From Flaccisagitta enflata (taxonomy: Eukaryota; Chaetognatha; Sagittoidea; Aphragmophora): a DNA stretch of 64,000 bases. How positions within the stretch are numbered: the stretch's first letter is position 1; the number at the start of each line of letters is the position of its first letter. The notes under the pieces were generated by a model. The model had not been told where the DNA came from and searched no databases. It saw only the letters and a list, made by a program, of their open reading frames with translations. Below are positions 60,031 to 64,000 of this stretch, one piece after another. The stretch is from contig OZ231127.1 in NCBI GenBank assembly GCA_965153355.1, positions 6,200,001 to 6,264,000 on the forward strand, written 5' to 3'. A program made the position numbers and the translations under genes.

Positions 60031-60596
60031 ACAAAACATCTCACCAGCGCAATCATCACTTCTTCACTTAAGAAACAACCACTTCCACCTTCACTCATTT
60101 CTCCGTTTCCGCTTTCCTTCTTCAGGCAGTTTCTCCTATAAACCGGCCTGGCCAAAATCAAGTGCCTGATTGAGTTAACATGGAAAAAAATAACATAACT
60201 CACTGATAGTTGCATCTATCAGTTTAAAATTTTGAATGCAGGCTCAGAATTTGATACTCTTTCAAATCTTACTGAAAAAATCACTTTAAGTCTTGAACTG
60301 TGTTCAATTATATAAGACATGGAGATCAATCTGGTCTCGTTTGCTATTCACGAGAGGTCGAAATTGAAGGTTTTTTTTGGCCAAATTTGACTTTTTCTGG
60401 TCATTACCTATGTTACCACTAGTGATTTAGTGAAAAATTCAATGCAAATTTGTATTCCAAAAAAAAGTTATGAATGATTTTGTGAAAAAAATAGAAATTT
60501 CCCTTTTTCCCCTTTTTCTGTTGAATTGTCGCGTAAATCTTGGCAATAGGTCTTATTTTCTCCTCCTTCATGCCCCCCCCAACACACGCACACACA
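60031..60596. other. Unassigned DNA
   Basis: No gene or element recognised. Confidence 0.35.
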
Positions 60597-60598
60597 TA

Positions 60599-61152
60599 CA
60601 GTAGATCTCGTCTAGACTTGAGAGAACGGGGGCAAGCATTATGGACAGACAAATGGAGGCAGGGGAGCAATATTTAGATTATAGATTAATCAAAGGATGC
60701 TTTATTCCCCATGGTAGCTGGTTGCCATGGAAACACATTTCTCGCCAAAACATCAATATTTTGAGAGATTTTTTTAGAGAACATTGCTTAAAATCAGATT
60801 GGCTACAACTTTCCCACTGTATGTTTTGTAAGAATGTCGCTCGTTTGGCCGTTGCTAGGGAGCGTATCCATGTGTGACAACCCCTAGCAACCGCTAAATG
60901 AGCGACATTCTTACAGAACATACTGTGGGTAAAATGTAGCAAATTCAATTTTAAAAAATGTTCCCTCAAAAAATTTCTCAAAATCTTGATATTTTATCAA
61001 AAATACATAGAAATGCGTTTCTATGGCAACCAGCTATCATGGGCAATAAAGCATCTCTTTATTACTCTATGTTTCAAATATCACTTCCCTGGTTTCATTT
61101 GTTTTTCTCTTATACTTGCCCCCGTTATCTCAAGTCTAGACGATATCTACTG
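60599..61152. mobile_element. Tc1/mariner-like MITE, TA target
   Basis: Same family as 7478-8011: CAGTAGATCTCGTCTAGACT at the left, its inverse at the right, TA at 60597-60598 and 61153-61154. The arms share CCATGGTAGCTGGTTGCCAT and TAAGAATGTCGCTCGTTTGG with inverse partners. Confidence 0.9.
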
Positions 61153-61154
61153 TA

Positions 61155-63885
61155 CTACTCGACTCAAAAAAAAAGCCGCACCCTATTTTGAGTTGATGAA
61201 TAAGGAAAAAAAATTATTTGAAAGTTTTTCTGTTGAAGTCATTTGAAAGATTTTCGAATTTTCTTTCATTCTAGACCAATCCCAGATCTGTATCTTAAAC
61301 GGTTTAGGAGCTAGAGCTCTGCAAAGAGAAGCATTATTTTGCTAAAATGCATTTTTTTCATAGGGATTGCGAAACTGAAATAGGCAAAGATTTTACTCAA
61401 ACTAATGCTAGGGTATCTCGGTTGGGCTTGTTCTTACCCCTACCTCAAATGAGTTTTCTAACTATTCCGCATCTCTATTAGGGTATCTCGGTTGCACAAA
61501 ATGTTAAAAACATGAGTTTTCTAACAAGAAATATCACCATCGACCTTTATGACAGCTAAACCAGGGGAGAAAAACAATCTAGGCACAAAAATGTGCAAGA
61601 GTTACCCTCTGAAGCCTAACTGCGTAAATAACAAGAAAATCAAAGGCGTTTTAGCCAATTTTTGCACTTATCCTTTAATAATCAAGGAAATTAAGGTAAA
61701 TTATCCCAATGCAGGGTTTTGTATAAAGGATATTAGGTAGTAGAATAAGAAATACGGAATAGTCACAGTCAGAAGCCTCTGTGGGGCCCTCCAAGGGTCC
61801 TTAAAGGGCCCCTAGAGCCCATAGAGCTGAAAATGGCCAAAAAAGGAGGTTTTTGTATATATTTATTCTCAAATGTCATTGACAAGGGAAACTTTATGTC
61901 AAGATACTGTCATCTGGTTTGAGGAAATAAAAGAAAAGGTTAGGGGCCCTAAGGGACCTATCTAAGGGGCCATGAAAAGACTTGAAATAGGCAAAAATTA
62001 CCACAATCTAAGTTTTCTCGATAACTTTTACTCTTCTTTGAAAAAAAAATGCCTAGTTATCTCATATCTGTTCAACTACCCTCTTCAAGTGCAGCAGAAC
62101 TAAATGAGAGTAAAATTGGGAGGCTGAGGACCCCTGCAGGGCCCACTCAAAGAGGGTCTAAAGTACCCAAAATAATATGAAATGACAAAGTTCGTAGCAT
62201 TTTTAATGCTATATGTCAATTGACTAGATTCATCTAACAATATACTCTTTGTAGAACAATTATTGATTTGTTTGTTCATTCATTCATTCATTCATTCTTT
62301 CATTGGTGAAATAATAGTTTCTTTTGGGCAGCAGACCAAGAGAGGCCAATGATCTATGCTTTCACAGGGCAATCTTTTTGGGTCCTGTAGAACACAGGGG
62401 GAACTTCCAGTTGTCTGTTCTTCTGTCCATCCTCCCGTCCCCCCCTGTTGGCCATCAAGGCCTCAAATTTGCCCTCCCAGCCCTCAGGTTAGCCATCCAG
62501 GCCTCAAATCAGCCTTCCAGGCTTTAAATCAGCCCCCCCCCCGCCACAAGTCTGACCTCCAGACCTAAAATCTGCCCTCAAAGCCTTCAATTAGCCCTCC
62601 AAGCATCAAATCAGCCCTTTGAAGCTCAAATTTGCCCTCCAAACCTAAAACCTGCTCCAGGCCTTAAATTGCCCTCCAACCTTCAAATATGCCTTCAATG
62701 TCCTAAATCATTCATCTAAAGCCTCAAATTTGCCTTAACTGGCCTTTAATCGCCCCTTTGAGAATTCAGGTCTAAAATCAGCCTTCCAAAGCCTGATATA
62801 ATCTCTCTCTGACCTCCAATCAGCTCTCTTTAGCCCTCTTAGACTTCAAATTAACCCTTGAAAGACCTCCTCCTCCTTCTCCTTCTTTTACATCCCCCGC
62901 CCAACTCAAACCTCAGCCTTGAGGTCCAAAACCTAGCCTCAAGGCCCAAATCTTAGTCTTGTGGCCCAAATTCCAGTCTTAAGGATTGAACTCAGCCTCG
63001 AGGCCCAAATCCCAGCCTCAAGGTCCAATCTTAGCCTCGAGGCCAGAATCCTGGCTTTTAGTTGGCCCTCACATTTATTCTCATTTCCCTCTGCTGCATT
63101 TAATTAGGGTAACTGAATAAATCATTAGGCATTTAATTATCAAAGAGGACCAAAAGTTGTCAAAAATACTTAGATTTTGGTCATTTTAGTCCATAATAAG
63201 CCTTCAGGGACCACTAAGATGGGTCCCATAGGGGCCCCTTTCCCTGTCTTTTGTTTCCTCACACCAGATGACAGTATCTTGACAAAAAGTTGTCCCCCTT
63301 AATGACAAATGAGAAGAAACATCATCGAAGAACCTCACTTTTTAGCCATTTTCAGCTATTCTGGCTTTTAGGGGCCCTTTTCAGATCCTTGGGGGACCCC
63401 AGAGGCCTAGAAGCCCCTTCCTGCGACTTTTCCTTGTTTCATATTCTTTTTCACTTTGCCGCATCAAGAGAGCGTAAGCGCACAGCGGCAGCCTCAGGCC
63501 GCAGCTGCAGCGCAGCGTATGAGCAGCAGCCAAGATACGAGGAGAGAAGGGCCAAAAAGTCAAAAACGTCTGACGGCACCTGTCAAAAAAACACCTGTCG
63601 CCTGCACATTTTTCATAGAACATTGCTAATATGGGTATTGTTGGATAGAGAAATGATCGATAGTCCAATTCATTGCTAGAAAACCCTGATTTTAATCAGT
63701 TGGTTCCATTGAGGATGCTCTACTAATGCCATTTCTAAACGAAAAGAGATAGCAATACCAGATTGGTGCCAAATGAAAGATCTTTTCAAGAGCTTTCAAA
63801 TGGTTTAAGATTTTGATTAGTTTTTTTGAAATTCAGTATGACAATTTGTCATTTAAAAGTGCGGCTTTTTTATTGAGTCGAGTAG
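61155..63885. mobile_element. 2.7-kb element with CTACTCGACTCAA ends, TA target
   Basis: Begins CTACTCGACTCAAAAAAAAA then GCCGCACC and ends in the inverse (GTGCGGCTTTTTTATTGAGT then CGAGTAG). TA lies at 61153-61154 and 63886-63887; the left TA is also the right target base pair of the preceding MITE. Inside are inverse GGGGCCCC-satellite pieces (61775-61990; 63220-63410) and a nested hairpin-ended element (62326-63060). No transposase frame recognised. Confidence 0.75.
62326..63060. mobile_element. Hairpin-ended GGGCAGCGGCC element, copy 10, diverged
   Basis: TTTTGGGCAGCAGACCAAGA, ATGATCTATGCTTTCACAG and TCCTGTAGAACACAGGGGGA precede ~20 diverged units of GCCCTCCAGGCCTCAAATCA. CTTGAGGCCCAAATCTTAG units run to about 63055. 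The right terminus is not clear. Confidence 0.55.
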
Positions 63886-63932
63886 TACATATACATAAAT
63901 GTATACGGGATGAATATACACGTATGTACATA

Positions 63933-63965
<33 letters not shown>

Positions 63966-64000
63966 GACAACAAATAATCAGTACAGTGGAAATCCGATAT
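63886..64000. repeat. ATATAC / (TA)n microsatellite at the window edge
   Basis: ATACATATATATGTATATAT-type repeat to about 63966, then unassigned sequence to the end. Confidence 0.9.

Noticed and set aside
63290-63679. 129-codon frame
   Set aside because: Lies within a non-autonomous element, is overlapped by satellite pieces, and shows no transposase motif.

Overview
The window is repeat-saturated nuclear DNA from an animal, most likely an invertebrate. The evidence is spliced genes with GT-AG introns, a phase 1-1 calcium-binding EGF exon, a Kelch-repeat exon and a metazoan inward-rectifier potassium (Kir) channel whose pore reads ETQHTIGYG. No bacterial or phage gene organisation is present, and the organism cannot be named from this sequence alone. 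Most long open frames are translations of microsatellites (CT, GA, AAAG, CAA, CA) and were not called.

Three pieces of genes, all on the + strand, can be supported. (1) 7344-8245: two 114-bp EGF exons, the second with an in-frame TGA. (2) 9133-10190: the 3'-terminal exon of a Kelch-repeat protein with a polyadenylation signal near 10425. Its acceptor lies at the end of a ~580-bp CT microsatellite. (3) 12657-19892: the first six exons of a Kir channel, which I assembled by hand. Every splice junction agrees in phase, giving about 319 codons from a Thr-rich N-terminus to the selectivity filter and the second pore cysteine. The exons for TM2 and the cytoplasmic domain were not found downstream.

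The most unusual signal is inside the Kir gene. The last ~57 bp of exon 5, its 5' splice site and the first ~20 bp of the intron are repeated as a 77-bp unit 29 more times (17376-19609), giving 30 consecutive splice-donor copies. The next coding exon shows the same behaviour in decayed form: four degenerate copies of its 3' end plus donor lie at 20526-21437.

The rest is a nest of non-autonomous mobile elements; no transposase or reverse transcriptase was recognised. Two abundant families stand out. One ends in a GC-rich hairpin containing GGGCAGCGGCC and encloses arrays of ~20-bp repeats. The other ends in AGTCGCG...CGCGACT and encloses short-period arrays, with about 16 copies or fragments. 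There are also several TA-flanked Tc1/mariner-like foldbacks, one hAT-like element with a perfect 8-bp target duplication, one element with a 9-bp duplication, and a 603-bp foldback whose empty site survives elsewhere in the window. A ~5.9-kb palindrome (46258-52205) contains a ~2-kb insertion carrying TTAGGG-like telomeric variants.

Layout: 1-5300 nested foldbacks; 5549-7224 array element; 7344-10460 EGF and Kelch exons; 12062-19892 Kir gene; 19893-25060 intron or flank with nested elements; 25070-43606 microsatellites, a 155-bp satellite and small elements; 44358-45551 mariner-like foldback; 46258-52205 giant palindrome; 52206-63966 further foldbacks and microsatellites.
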